A DNA stretch of 64,000 bases, taken from assembly GCF_042453785.1 (NCBI RefSeq), contig NC_091674.1, forward strand, positions 29,275,501 through 29,339,500. Reading direction: 5' to 3'. Every line of letters begins with the position of its first letter. Positions within the stretch are counted from its first letter, which is position 1. Of this stretch, positions 11,329-26,298 are shown piece after piece. Position numbers and translations under genes: made by a program. The DNA is from Malus domestica (taxonomy: Eukaryota; Streptophyta; Magnoliopsida; Rosales; Rosaceae). The notes under the pieces were generated by a model. It was not told where the DNA came from. It worked only from the letters and a program-made list of their open reading frames with translations, and made no database searches.

Positions 11329-13835
11329 TCAACTGGAGAACTTGGAGATCAACTTGTCCACATGGATCAGGATATCGTCAATGCGAGGGCGGACTGCAGC
11401 CTGCGGCTGAAGCATCCATGTGATGAACTGGTGAAGAGCGTCCGGATATGGAGGATTAGGTCCAGCTGGCCACTTTATCTGCACGTTGACTATCGCCAAT
11501 TGTAGGCTTCCTCCAGATTCGCCGAGTGCATATTCAAATGGAGACATTCCGTACCTTTTAAATAAGAACTGGGCATCAGAACTGAGAAAAAATAGCTACA
11601 GCAGCTAAATAGAGGCGTAGTTTTGCTTCCATGGCGGACAAGAATGATGCTGATTACAGTACCAATCGAGTATTTGGCAGTAAGCCGTTAATATGCAAGA
11701 TAAAGGTGTCATGTCCATGGCAGATACAGTTATGTATATGTAATATGTATGCATATATATAGGGGTGTGCTATCCACACACCCCAAATTACTTCTCACAC
11801 ACCCTTGTTAATTTCTATCCGTTGATCTTCTTCAATTCATCCGATCCGACGGCCGAAAATTAGAAGGGTGTGTGAGAAGTAAAATGGGGTGTGTGGATAT
11901 CACACCCCTATATATATACACATTAAAACAGTTTCTTAAACAATCCAACAGAAAACGTTCACTATGAAGTAGTGAGGCAGAAGGCAATAAGATGTTCAAA
12001 CTTTAGAGCTATAATAGAAAGTTCAAGAAAGAAAGCTCTGTACTCACAGTATTGCATACAAAGTGCATCCCAAGGACCATACATCAGTCCTCTCGTCAAT
12101 ATCGGCTTGGCTCGGGCAATCCCACAACTCTGGAGCTCGAAATGGTGCTGAGCAATGCTCAGACGCCCATTCCTACATAACAAGAAAGAAAAATCAACTC
12201 AATAGTTTTTTCAACTAAAAGTTTCCAGACAAGTGAACCCAACAATACAAAGGTGTCCTTTTACGGTATTAAACCTATTAAACCAATTGAAATCAAAGAG
12301 GTACATATAAGCAACATCAGTTTGTAGGCATTAAGTAAGCATACTGAAAAAAAACAATTGCAGTTACAACAACAATAACAAAGCCTTTTCCCACTAAGTG
12401 GGGTCGGCTATAAAGAGGTGGGGGGATGCAACACGAGGAAAAAAAACAATTGCAGTTACTACAACAAAAATAAATGTGTTTAGGAAAATCTAAAATGATT
12501 TTAAAACATATACCTGCAACTGTAGTGCCTCTGTACGAGAGCGAATTTGCCTCCTCGCAGGTCGAGCACTGCCAAAATCCATCAATATTGCAAGAGGTGA
12601 TTGTCCTTTTCTATGGGTTATCAGAACGTTACCAGGTTTGATATCATTATGTGCATATGGCGGATCCAAAGTGTGCATATGCTTGAGTCCTGCACAAAGC
12701 TGCGACATTGTTTTTTCTAGGTTAGAACGCTTTTGATGCTTCTAAATATGTTTTACCAACAAGATAAATCATCGTGGGACATGGAAAAGAAATCTGAACA
12801 TGGCACATCAATTGCCCCAGAACTTGGTAGCATTGTTGAAGGCTAATTTACAACGGAAAAAGAGAGGAATGATATATTCATTGACCTGCCGGAATATTTG
12901 AAGAACATCTGAGGTGGAAAAGAACTCCTTTTTAGCTTTCATAGTCTTAGCATTATCCAGTAAAGTTCCATCCAGATGAACTGGAAATAACAAGTATGCT
13001 TCATGGTTCCAAGATTGTTCTTGTGTTGTCTGTCAGCCAGAGAGTATTATATACGAATCAATTGCATGAAAAATATTAAGAAAACTGAAAACGATGTTTG
13101 ATTTCACGGAAGGCTACCATTCTGAGAAGAAAAAACCCAAAGTATTGTATAAGCCATATGAAATTAAGTATTCCAGATTTTAACCTTAACGGCAATAATG
13201 GCATGATCAAGAAGTGGAAGCAGATTGGGATGACTGAACAGCGATGAAACACGGATCTCCTCCTTCACCAACTCCAACTGCTCACTATTCTGAATGAGAA
13301 CCTTTTTCAAAGCATAAGTTCCATCATCTGCAAAAGAGTCACACTTTAAACTCGATTCAGCAAATTCAATGGCCAAATCACCATTGCTTCCCAGCTCAGA
13401 GAATAAAAACCAATAATTTCAGATTCACATATCCAAATGACCCAGATCACGAATTCCTCAAAGATACAGGCTTCAACCATTTTCGATTCAAATCACTGCA
13501 ACCCAGATCACAACATCCACAGCTCACTACCCAGATAACAAAACTTAAAACAGATCACTAACCAGATCCCAAAATCTCACAAACACATAAAAAATCAACA
13601 AAATTCCAGAAATTGAATCACCTGAGACATGAGAGGGATCCTTGAATTTCTTGGCGAGACCCCCACCGCCGGAGGCGGAGGAGTCGGCGACCACCTCCTT
13701 GACCAAAAACACATAAGCGAACCCACCTTCCCCGAGCTGCCTCACGATCTTGAACCGATTCTCGTTAATCCACACGTCGCCTCCGCCGTTCACGGCGTCG
13801 TACAGCGCGCCCAAACCAGAGAATGTGCACCCCAT
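11329..13835 (-). CDS. STK16/MPSK1-type serine/threonine protein kinase, 345 aa
   Basis: Six exons on the minus strand: 13622-13835, 13185-13327, 12886-13029, 12514-12699, 12048-12172 and 11329-11554. Kinase motifs in order are the glycine loop LGEGGFAYVF (34-43), the ATP lysine in YALKK (K79), the catalytic loop YAHNDIKPGNVL with D186, DFGSA (208-212), an APE-like APEL, and DVWSLGCTLY. The N terminus MGCTFSGL has Gly2 and Cys3, the layout for myristoylation plus palmitoylation, as in animal STK16. Family members are membrane-associated kinases (NAK family); the plant substrate is not established. The catalytic loop has Asn where the classical HRD motif has Arg. Intron 5 carries a hAT MITE and intron 4 carries a LINE-tail insertion. 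Compared with homologues the length is complete. Confidence 0.93.
11762..11908. mobile_element. hAT-type MITE, GGGGTGTG family, copy 2, in kinase intron 5
   Basis: The 147-bp element runs from GGGGTGTGCTATCCACACAC to its inverse. A perfect 8-bp duplication TATATATA lies at 11754-11761 and 11909-11916; because the site is an AT repeat, the duplication is a little less informative here. Confidence 0.9.
12368..12437 (-). mobile_element. RTE-type LINE tail, 70-bp insertion in kinase intron 4
   Basis: It contains the same 3'-tail sequence as the LINE fragment at 18719-18990 (AACAACAATAACAAAGCC, then CCCACTAAGTGGGGTCGGCT). A perfect 22-bp duplication (12346-12367 and 12438-12459, starting GAAAAAAAACAATTG) encloses it, so it is a real and fairly recent retrotransposition of a very short 3' end. 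Confidence 0.85.
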
Positions 13836-14916
13836 CTGGTGTACTCGTTCTTCAGCTGCTGATCCTCTCTCCCTCTCCAATAAATAAATAAATCCAAAAA
13901 CCAAAAAGGGATGTTTTCAAAAACGGAATCTGGTTTTCGAAAACGGATTCGGAAGAGCTGAGGAGTTCATGTCAATCAGTCAATGGAGGAGGAGGGCAAT
14001 GTGAATGAGTTTGAGTGTGATTTGGTGTTGGATCTCTCAAATGACAAATCTGAGCCAAACACATGGATGCTTTTTTTCGGTTCTTGAGTCACTCTCACTT
14101 CCCCTCCATTTTTTTCGGTTATGTCCTACCGAAAACCAACCTTTTCTGCTCAAACGCTCAAAGCAATATAATTAATTTTGAATTGTTTTTTTTTATTGTT
14201 TTTAAGAAATTGATATAAATTGATCATTTCTCGAATTTCAATTACTAAAACGATCATTTTTTCGATAGATATTTGATGTTTTATGTCGTCAGATTTTTGG
14301 CCAAGCCATTAATATTTATTTCTAGTCTAATTTTATTTAAGACGTTTTTTTAATGAGTTTTTTAACGCAGTAAAAAAAACATATGTCATTAATATTTAAT
14401 TTTTAGTCTAATTTATTCAAAATGGTTCTTTTTAAAGAATTTGTTAATGTGGTCAACAATTACACCCTCCTAAAATTCGAAATATTGTCCATAATTCACT
14501 TACTTCGAATTTTGTTGTTGTTGAAAGTTGTGATGTGCTTCTCTATATGAAAATTTTAAATCATCAACCATTCGAGCTTTTACGGTCATAAAATAATGTA
14601 AAACACAGATCAAACGGTATTATCATTCTATTATATATATTTTAAAAATAATAAGTAAACCCGCCTTATGTAATGGTTAAACATCTTATACTCGATGAAG
14701 TTAATAAGTAAACCCGTTACATGTAGTGACTAAAAGAGTTATATGTATGTCGAACGTTGGGGTTACAAGTTGCAGCATTTAAAACTTATGGGTGCGTTGT
14801 CCCTGTACACGATAGTACGATACACGATCGATCAGACAGTTACTGTCTGACTGGCGATGAATCTACGTTCTTCCAACTACCAACTTCCAACTTCCAAGTG
14901 ACTACCAACTTCCAAG

Positions 14917-15126
14917 TGAGTGAGGATCCTCGCCGGATTCTTTTTGTGAGGATCTAAAGATCCTCAAATCACATTCGTTTATCGTATATCATGCGATCAG
15001 AAATTATTATAAATTTTTTTATTTAAAATTGAATATAAATAATATCTGACGAAAACTGACCGCATGATGTACAATGAACGGATTTGATTAGAGGATTCCG
15101 AAATCCTCACCAGCGAGGATCCACTC
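14917..15126. mobile_element. MITE, GGATCCTCGC family, copy 1
   Basis: The left end GAGTGAGGATCCTCGCCGGA is matched inverted by the right end at 15090-15126 (CAGCGAGGATCCACTC). The interior shares the block TAATATCTGACGAAAACTGA with copies near 38550 and 44995. No duplication could be fixed. Confidence 0.8.
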
Positions 15127-15217
15127 TCCCAACCGACAACTCGAAGCTAAAAATTAAGCAATATTACCACAGTAAAAAATTAAGCAACATCACTTGGGAT
15201 TCAGTTACCCTCAGTTG

Positions 15218-15293
15218 GCCAAATTTAGACTTGCAGGCAGGGAAAACAAGAAACTGCCAAATTTAGACTTGCAGGCAGGGAAAACCAGAAACT
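15218..15293. repeat. Tandem duplication, two 38-bp units
   Basis: GCCAAATTTAGACTTGCAGG and the bases after it occur twice at a 38-base period with one difference. Confidence 0.9.
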
Positions 15294-15815
15294 TACTGCT
15301 ATGAAAATTTCATAACCATGAATGTTAAATGGTTGAAAGCTCTGTCAACGGAAAGATTTCACAAGAAAGCGAAAAAATTTCGTGCTGCAGTTACCTGAAA
15401 ACCTGCTCAAGCAAGCTACCGATCCTAAACCGATGAACTTAGATGTTTCACAGTAGTTATAGAAATTGAAACGTTTAATTTGCAAGCAATCGTCATATAA
15501 AAGACACTCAGCTGTTTCCGATGATGCAATGTATAAATGTTACGCAACTCGATTGAACAAGATTTCGTCGTAGCAATATTAGTACACCAAAAGCTCAATC
15601 AACAAGAATTATGATAACGTCTTTGTCTCTAGAGTCTAGACATAGGCACTTTATTACCTTGTACTTCAGAGGCTTGCAAGCCATACGCTGTAATGTTAGA
15701 ACAATTCGGAGATTAGCGGTCTCTGCTTGATTGAGTGCCCAGGACCCGAATGGAACTGATGAATCAAGCTATGTAGTTCCTGTTTGAGCTTAATCTCGCA
15801 CAAATGGTTTCTGCA

Positions 15816-19582
<3,767 letters not shown>

Positions 19583-19959
19583 CTAGAAGCGATGATCGAG
19601 TTTGGAGGAGAAAGAGAGAGGCTGAGAGAAGCTCTGAAGTGGCTTCTGGTGAGTGGGGGCCAAAAAGTAGGTCTTCAGAGAGATAATAAAGAAGTGTTGG
19701 CTGCTTTTGTCAGTCAGGGTTCCAACTTTATGGCTCTGTTGATTTGTATGAGAAATGCTTAGGTTAGGTAAGTTTCAAGGACTAGGATGCTCTCTTCCTC
19801 TTTTCATCTTCTCCTTTCATATTCTCTTATTTTGTTTTTCTCTTACTATAAAAAATTAATATAAGATGTTGACATTGACCGTTCAATTAGGAGGAGAGGA
19901 AAGGGGAGGGAAAAAGAGAGGAGAGAGAATCCTGCTCCAAGTTTCAAAATAGACTCTCA

Positions 19960-20079
19960 GGATGCGATCATACCAACTCACATGTATCAGATCTCATCAT
20001 AACTCCGAAATTAAGCGAGTCTGGGTGAGAGTAGTACTAGGATGGGTGATTTCCTGGGAAGTTCTCGTGTTACATCCCC
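19960..20079 (+). pseudogene. 5S rRNA-derived pseudogene (part of the composite element)
   Basis: The full 120-nt length of plant 5S rRNA is recognisable from GGATGCGATCATACCA to TCGTGTTACATCCCC, with scattered substitutions concentrated in the first half. It lies alone rather than in a 5S array. Cassandra-type TRIM elements also carry 5S sequence in their LTRs and were considered as an alternative source. Confidence 0.85.
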
Positions 20080-20397
20080 ATCTCCTTTTTACCAATACTT
20101 GGTGGTTCACGTGGTAAGGAGCAAGTTCCCCTTAAGTAAGGTTTCGAGTTCGAGTTTTGTGAATGGAGAAGCCAGCATTGGGAGAGCTTGCCTCCCAAAT
20201 GCGGTCCTTTTTACCAATGCTTGGTGGTTCAAGTAGTAAGGAGTTTGTTCCCCTTAAGCAAGGTCTCGAGTTCGAGCCTTGTGAATGGATAAGCCAGCAT
20301 TGGGAGAGCTTACCCCCCCCCCGAATGGGGTTCGACCCAGCTCGAGGGATTAGTCCTCGCCTATGTGCGGGGGATACCCTCGATTCATCCAAAAAAG
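19961..20397 (+). mobile_element. Composite retroelement: 5S rRNA-like head plus two tRNA-type SINE units and A tail
   Basis: Parts: a 5S rRNA-like sequence at 19960-20079 that keeps the internal promoter blocks (ATTAAGCGAGTCTGG and GTAGTACTAGGATGGGTGA), a T5 run at 20086-20090, a truncated SINE unit at 20091-20212 that also ends in T5, and a longer SINE unit from 20213 to about 20390 ending in A6. Each SINE unit has an A-box-like GGTGGTTCA[AC]GT and a B-box GAGTTCGAG. The perfect 11-bp duplication TAGACTCTCAG (19950-19960 and 20398-20408) encloses the entire set, so it was inserted as a single DNA copy. Confidence 0.85.
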
Positions 20398-21460
20398 TAG
20401 ACTCTCAGTAAATTCTCCGAACTTCATATTTTTGACACAATTGTTATATCAACGTTATAAAATATTATACCAAAAATAGAAGGTGGTAGAAAGATTATGT
20501 AGAGTCACACTTTAAGAGAGTTTTCTTAGCATTTAACCACACAACAATTAGGAAACCCACAATTATTTTTTTTTAATTTTGTCAAAGAAAACCCACAAAA
20601 TTAAAAACAAACAAATATTTAGATGTACGATTACTTTAGCCGTTACATTAGATTTTCACAACCGTTATTTTAGCCATTACATGAGATTTTTCAATATCAA
20701 TCATTTATTTCTCGAACCGCTTAATATTATGTGTTATTGAAAAAAAATTCAAATGGTTTATGTGTTCATAGTATAAAAAATGTGTTATTATTGACACTCC
20801 AAAATTTTTAATGTGCACTCTTCATAAATATATTTGTCTTACTAAATATATAAAATTTAGAGTGCCAATACATTTATATAACAGTTAGATGTTTATCAAC
20901 ATGAAATTTGAGTAAATGTAACATGTGCAAAGTAATTGTTTGAAATGTGACAAGCGAACGACGTCATTTGGCCAGCCACACATCCCACACATAAAGAGAA
21001 GTACCTCCTGCATTGGATGAGATGAGACCAATACGAGGCAATGTGAGTCCAATATAGGGCATCCGTTCTCTAACAATATGGTCAAATGAGTAACGTGATA
21101 ACTTGGTCGGACGTAATAAGCTGCTGCAATCTGAACTGAGTCTAAGTTCTACAAGCGACTTTCAACTTTTTAAGACATTAGATAATGTGCAAATTTGGTG
21201 CATCTTTAACTGCATTTTACTGTGAACAAGTGTTTAGCCAATATACCAACGTTTGCCTTATTTTATCGACAAGTTTATACTTTAGGATGTAGCGTGCTGT
21301 ACGGTTAACTTTTGTATTAAATGATAAGGGAATGTAGCTAAAACAAAATTTAAGCTACAGTAGACGGATGGGTCTGGCAATCAAGCTCTCTTTAGCCTTT
21401 GCACTTGAGGGCAAATCTTGATTTGACCGGAAAAAAACTTATGCAAGACAAATCAACGTG

Positions 21461-21630
21461 ATTTTTTTTTTTAGTACATCGATATTTTTACACTAAGGGG
21501 AGGAGGAGTTCGGCTAAGTCATACAATTGGTAGCCTAATTTGGTATCGAATTCGCCATTTACGAGATTCGAATCTAAGACCTTTCATTTTTAAATGAAGA
21601 GGAATACTACCAGATCGTAGTACTAAGTGG
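21461..21630 (-). mobile_element. tRNA-derived SINE with poly(A) tail, copy 1
   Basis: On the minus strand it has an A-box-like GATCTGGTAGTATTCCTC, a B-box-like TTAGATTCGAATCTCG, a shared body (ATACCAAATTAGGCT) and an A tail. It is flanked by CAAATCAACGTG (21449-21460) and CAAATCAATGTG (21631-21642), a 12-bp duplication with one mismatch. Confidence 0.88.
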
Positions 21631-21962
21631 CAAATCAATGTGTTATTAAATTGGAATATTTCTAGCGTAGATGATGGACAAGTCACCTGCTACATTTTGG
21701 CCAAAATTTAGAATCTTACATTTTTCTGGTAACTGAAAGTTAGTGGCGCAAAAAAAAAGGAAAAAAAGAAAGAAGATTCTTTCCCAACTTGTAGTGATTC
21801 AGTCCAAATCAACGGTGGTCCCTTCAGGCCACTACCTAATCCAACGGCTCTGTCTTTGTAATTTCACAGCTACACCCGATCTTATCCATTTTTTCCTGAG
21901 GATTTTTTTGCATCTGATCTGTTTCGCGCGTGCCTCTCAGACTCAACCAACCGCTCGCCGCC

Positions 21963-22691
21963 ATGTGTCATCAATTTCTACATAAATCCTTCGCGCAATC
22001 TGACAAGAATTATAGGAACATATTAAATTCTCCCAGAAACTCCAAGAATTCAGAGAAGGCAGTTGCAGCAGCTTTGACACGTACTTTCTCTCCTGAAAAA
22101 GGTGTGAGCGCTGATCACTCTGTGTCGATCAAATCTTACAAAGTCTTCAACTTTTTGCGGTTTTAATTTCTGGGTTTCTGTTTTTTGATGATTTCTTCAT
22201 CTGGGCAATCTCCAATTTCATGTGTGTTTTCATCTGGGGAGGAGTTCTTGGATGCTAATTAATCAGTGTTATTGAATTGTTAATTGTTAACTTGATGTTT
22301 GAGCATGGACATTTATGAGTTTCCCAGTTCACAGTTTTGCAATTTTATTACTGCTTGGTTCTTGTTCTATTTTTCTCTTGAAAATGTTTGATCACTAGGA
22401 AGTTTCCAACTTCATGAGATTTTAAATTTCTGGGGTGATGTTTCTTGTTGATTTATTCATGTGGGCAATCTGCAATTTTCATTAATATTTGGAGTTCGTT
22501 TTTGTATTTCTGTAATTTTGTCGGCTGGGGAGGGTTATTGAATGCTAATTTATCAATATCAATGGATTGTTAATTATTAACTTAATGTTCAACCATGTAC
22601 ATTTATAATTTTCCCGGTTTAACGTTCTGCAATTTCACAATTAGAATGTTGCTTTTGCTATGTGTTGAATCTTGCAGCGTGTAGGAAATAA
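21963..22691 (+). promoter_or_regulatory. Predicted upstream ORF spanning the leader intron of the TTM gene
   Basis: An ATG at 21963 in good context (GCCGCCATGT) opens a frame that reaches a GTGTGA donor at 22102. If it is spliced to the acceptor ending at 22677 (TTGCAG), the frame closes at a TAA at 22689-22691 after 50 codons, 19 bases before the main ATG. The transcription start and the splice are inferred. Confidence 0.45.
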
Positions 22692-22710
22692 CACAGATTT
22701 TGAGCTCTAA

Positions 22711-24675
22711 ATGGTTCAAGATACAAGTTCTGGTGCTGAATCACCGCGGCTGCGCACTGGTCTGTTGCGGGATCAGGTGCAGCTTGTGAAGAGAAAGGAG
22801 TGTGATCGTTATGAGATTGTCCAAATTCCAGATGTCCTGTCATTTGAGAAAGGTTTCTTTATAGTTATTCGGGCGTGTCAGCTGTTGGCTCAAAAGAATG
22901 AGGGGATAATACTAGTTGGAGTGGCAGGCCCCTCTGGAGCTGGTAAGACTGTTTTCACTGACAAAATGCTCAACTTCATGCCCAGCATTGCAGTTATTGC
23001 AATGGACAACTACAATGACGCTAGTCGAATCATCGATGGCAACTTTGATGGTAAAGAATCTCAACTTTGACGCTAATAGTTCAATTATTCTCCTGTTTTG
23101 AGTGATTTTCCTTTTACAGTAATTGAGTTCTTTACTTCGTTTCCAAATTGTTCACTTCCTTTTTTATAGTGTTCTTTAAAGTTTTGTCCTTCTGATGTCT
23201 TCCTCCATTGTCATCTCTGAATCTTTTTGTCCAATTTTTGATCATGGAATAAGTGATTTTACATCTGAGAGTCATGGCTGAACTCTAATTGTCATATTGT
23301 TTTGGAACAGATCCACGCCTGACAGATTATGAAACATTGCTTGAAAATATACATGGTTTAAAGGCAGGCAATCCTGTTCAGGTTCCAGTATATGATTTCA
23401 AGACTAGCTCCCGCATAGCGTACAGGTAGTGCATCTCTGCATGATGTGGATATGCTTTGCCACATACATAACGTGATAGCTTTTATTTTCTTCTGATTCT
23501 ATTGTATATTGATGGTCCTTCTGGTGCTTCTAACAGGACAGTAGAGGTCCCTAGCTCCCGTATTGTGATCATTGAGGGCATATATGCTTTAAGTGAGAAA
23601 TTGCGACCTTTGCTAGATCTTCGTGTATCTATAACTGGTGGAGTTCACTTTGACCTTGTAAAGCGGGTTTTAAGGGACATTCAGCGTGCTGGCCAAGAGC
23701 CTGAAGAAATTATCCATCAAATTTCTGAGACGGTTACCCCTTTATCCAGTGTTAGAAAGTTTTTGTTATCAGTACAAAAGATTTATGGTGATTCTCATCC
23801 AGAATTTTGTTACAGGTGTATCCTATGTACAAGGCCTTTATTGAGCCAGACCTTCAGACAGCACATATAAAAATCACCAACAAGTTTAATCCCTTCACTG
23901 GTTTTCAGAACCCTATTTATATTTTAAAGGTTGACTATTAAATTTTCTTGTTTTGGTAAATCTTTTTCTCCAGTTGTTTGTTTCAAGAAATACGTAATCA
24001 TTTTCTTTTCTGACTGTATGTTATATCTTATTGCAGTCAACGAAGGCAGTGACAGTGGATCAAATCAAGGCTGTTATATCTGCAGATCACAAAGAAAGCA
24101 CAGAAGAAACTTATGACATATATCTTTTACCACCAGGAGAAGATCCTGAAGCGTGTCAGTCGTATCTAAGGATGAGGAACAGAGATGGCAAATACAATCT
24201 CATGTTTGAGGTTCGACATCTGTAAACTAAAGTTCCTAAAGGATATTACATGCTTTTGACTTTATCCGACCAGTGTCATTGCCTACATATATATCGGAGT
24301 TGTTTTCATCATTGATCAACAGTAAAGAAATGAATCTACAAAGGCTTACCTAGGAGTCTGGATAACAATTTACATGTCTTTCCATTTCAGTCAGGAACCC
24401 TGCTGTTTTTCTTAGTGAAATGAATTTCTGATTCCATATGCAAATAAGCTTGATCATCATCTGGACAATGGACATTTTAAGGAAAAGATTTCAAGATTGT
24501 GACATGGGGATTTTGATGGAGAATTCTTACACGGTTGTATTTTAATTACATGGGGGCGCAGGTGAAAACTTTTGTATAAACTTGTGTGTAGGATTCTGCT
24601 GATATGTGCTTGGTGTGGATCGTTGTGTCTAAATTTCATAGTTTGTTCCGGAGTAGGATCTCTGACTAGCTTTAC

Positions 24676-24713
<38 letters not shown>

Positions 24714-26298
24714 GAGTGGGTCACAGATAGTCCCTTCATAATATCTCCCAGAATAACTTTTGAAGTTAGTGTGCGCCTTCTTGGAGGTCTCATGGCCTTG
24801 GGGTATACAATTGCATCCATCTTGAAAAGAAGCAGCCATATCTTCTGCGACGAGAAGGTTTGCGTGAAAACTGATTGGTTGGAGCAACTTAATCGTCAAT
24901 ATGTTCAGGTATCATGCCAGGCATTCATTTTTTTCAGATTATTTTGAAACTTGTGATACTTTTTGTTTTTCTGTTCTTCATGTCAGATGTTTATTTCTGG
25001 AAACGAAAACAAGACTTGGTGTTTTCTTTTTAGATAAATTTTGTGAAGCTTAGCACTAACTTGCTGGAATTGTTCGAAGGTGCAAGGAAAGGATCGGTTA
25101 CATGTTAAAGATATTGCACAGCAGCTCGGCCTGGATGGTTCATATGTTCCTCGTACTTACATCGAACAAATTCAGCTGGAGAAACTTGTAAATGATGTTA
25201 TGGTATGACTCTCTCTCTCAACTGATCATGCATTTTCATGTTTGTGCATTGTCGTGATGTGATCAATCTACAGACATTGCCAGATGATTTGAAATCAAAG
25301 CTCAGCATAGATGATGATTCTTCGAGCCCTAAGGAAGCGCTTTCCCGAGCCTCAGCTGATCGGAGAAACAAGTATCTCAACCGGTATTTTTTATTTTTCA
25401 GCTATTTTCTCAGAATTGAAAGGATAATAAACTATCATCCAGCTGATCATGCTTGTATGTATTGATTGGTTCCTTTAACATCATATTCCATACTGGGCAG
25501 GGGTATATCGCAGTCTTACTCGAATCAAAGGGACAAGACTATTTCCAAACTAACGAGACTTGCTGTTAACAGCAGAAGGTTTGATGGACGAAACCCAGTA
25601 TCACCTGCAGCAATTTCGAACCAGGTGAGTTACCGATTTTTCATGTAGTCCTGTTGATGGCACATAACTATGAAATTGTTTTTCACCAATAATTTTGCCT
25701 TGTATTATTTCAGGGAATTTTTACTCAACTTTCAGAACAAATTTCTACGCTGAATGAGAGGATGGACGAGTTTACATCCCGTGTTGAAGAGGTGAACTCC
25801 AAGATATCACTCAGAAGAGCTTCAGCTAGCCAGCAAAATTTGGCTCTGCAGGCCAAAGCCTGCAATGGATCCGAACCAACTTCTCTGTTTGTTACTGGCT
25901 TGAGTAATGGCTCGTTGGCAGGAACGCTACTGCCCAATTCTTCGTCGTCCTCCCAGTTGGTCAAGGATTCCCCACTGATGGAAGAGGTACTTTGTGATAA
26001 ACACTTGTGACGACATATTGATCTATCTTCTGTTCTTTTCCTTCTGATATGCTTATTTAGTTAATTGGTGTACACGCAACAGATACTAGCCATCACACGA
26101 GGCCAACGGCAGATCATGCACCAAATAGACAATTTGAGCAATCTTCTGCGAGAGTATACGGCAGAGAGGGTTCGCCAAGGAAGAACAGATACTGCTGGAA
26201 GAATGCCTGATATCGAATCAGTTGTCCCACTTGTTCTTGCTTTGGCGATTGGCGGTTTAGGTGTCTTCTTCTTCAGGGGTCTGACTTCTCCAAAATAA
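22711..26298 (+). CDS. Triphosphate tunnel metalloenzyme TTM1/TTM2-like (uridine kinase-CYTH-TM), 659 aa
   Basis: Eleven coding exons: 22711-23050, 23311-23425, 23537-23732, 23816-23929, 24037-24210, 24714-24908, 25080-25202, 25274-25383, 25501-25624, 25714-25986 and 26083-26298. The N-terminal half is a P-loop uridine-kinase-like domain with Walker A GPSGAGKT (73-80) and DNYND. The middle is a CYTH/triphosphate tunnel domain. A coiled coil follows (about 500-530, FTQLSEQISTLNERMDEF), and then one C-terminal membrane anchor (VVPLVLALAIGGLGVFFFRG) ending GLTSPK. Arabidopsis TTM1 and TTM2 share this layout, are mitochondrial outer-membrane proteins with pyrophosphatase activity, and act in leaf senescence (TTM1) and salicylic-acid immunity (TTM2). 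The length fits. The acceptor of exon 6 is preceded by an uninterrupted CT microsatellite. I cannot decide between TTM1 and TTM2. Confidence 0.95.
24678..24711 (+). repeat. (CT)n microsatellite forming the polypyrimidine tract of TTM intron 5
   Basis: About 16 CT units run directly into the CAG acceptor at 24711-24713. Confidence 0.95.

Larger units (their letters stand above)
13836..15815. other. Interval between kinase 5' end and agmatine deiminase 3' end
   Basis: On the minus strand this holds the kinase promoter. It also contains AT-rich DNA, a GGATCC-family MITE (14917-15126) with a small CAACTTCCAA repeat beside it, and a tandem pair of 38-bp units at 15218-15293. No coding exon is supported. 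Confidence 0.6.

Noticed and set aside
19960-20079. A functional 5S rRNA gene
   Set aside because: There are many substitutions, especially in the first half; it is a single copy outside an array, and it lies within a retro-inserted composite with its own target duplication.
20091-20260. tRNA genes at the A/B-box motifs in the SINE units
   Set aside because: No cloverleaf can be drawn with proper acceptor and anticodon stems. The motifs belong to SINE heads, and the same holds at 8580, 10850, 21461, 35986, 48315 and 58165.
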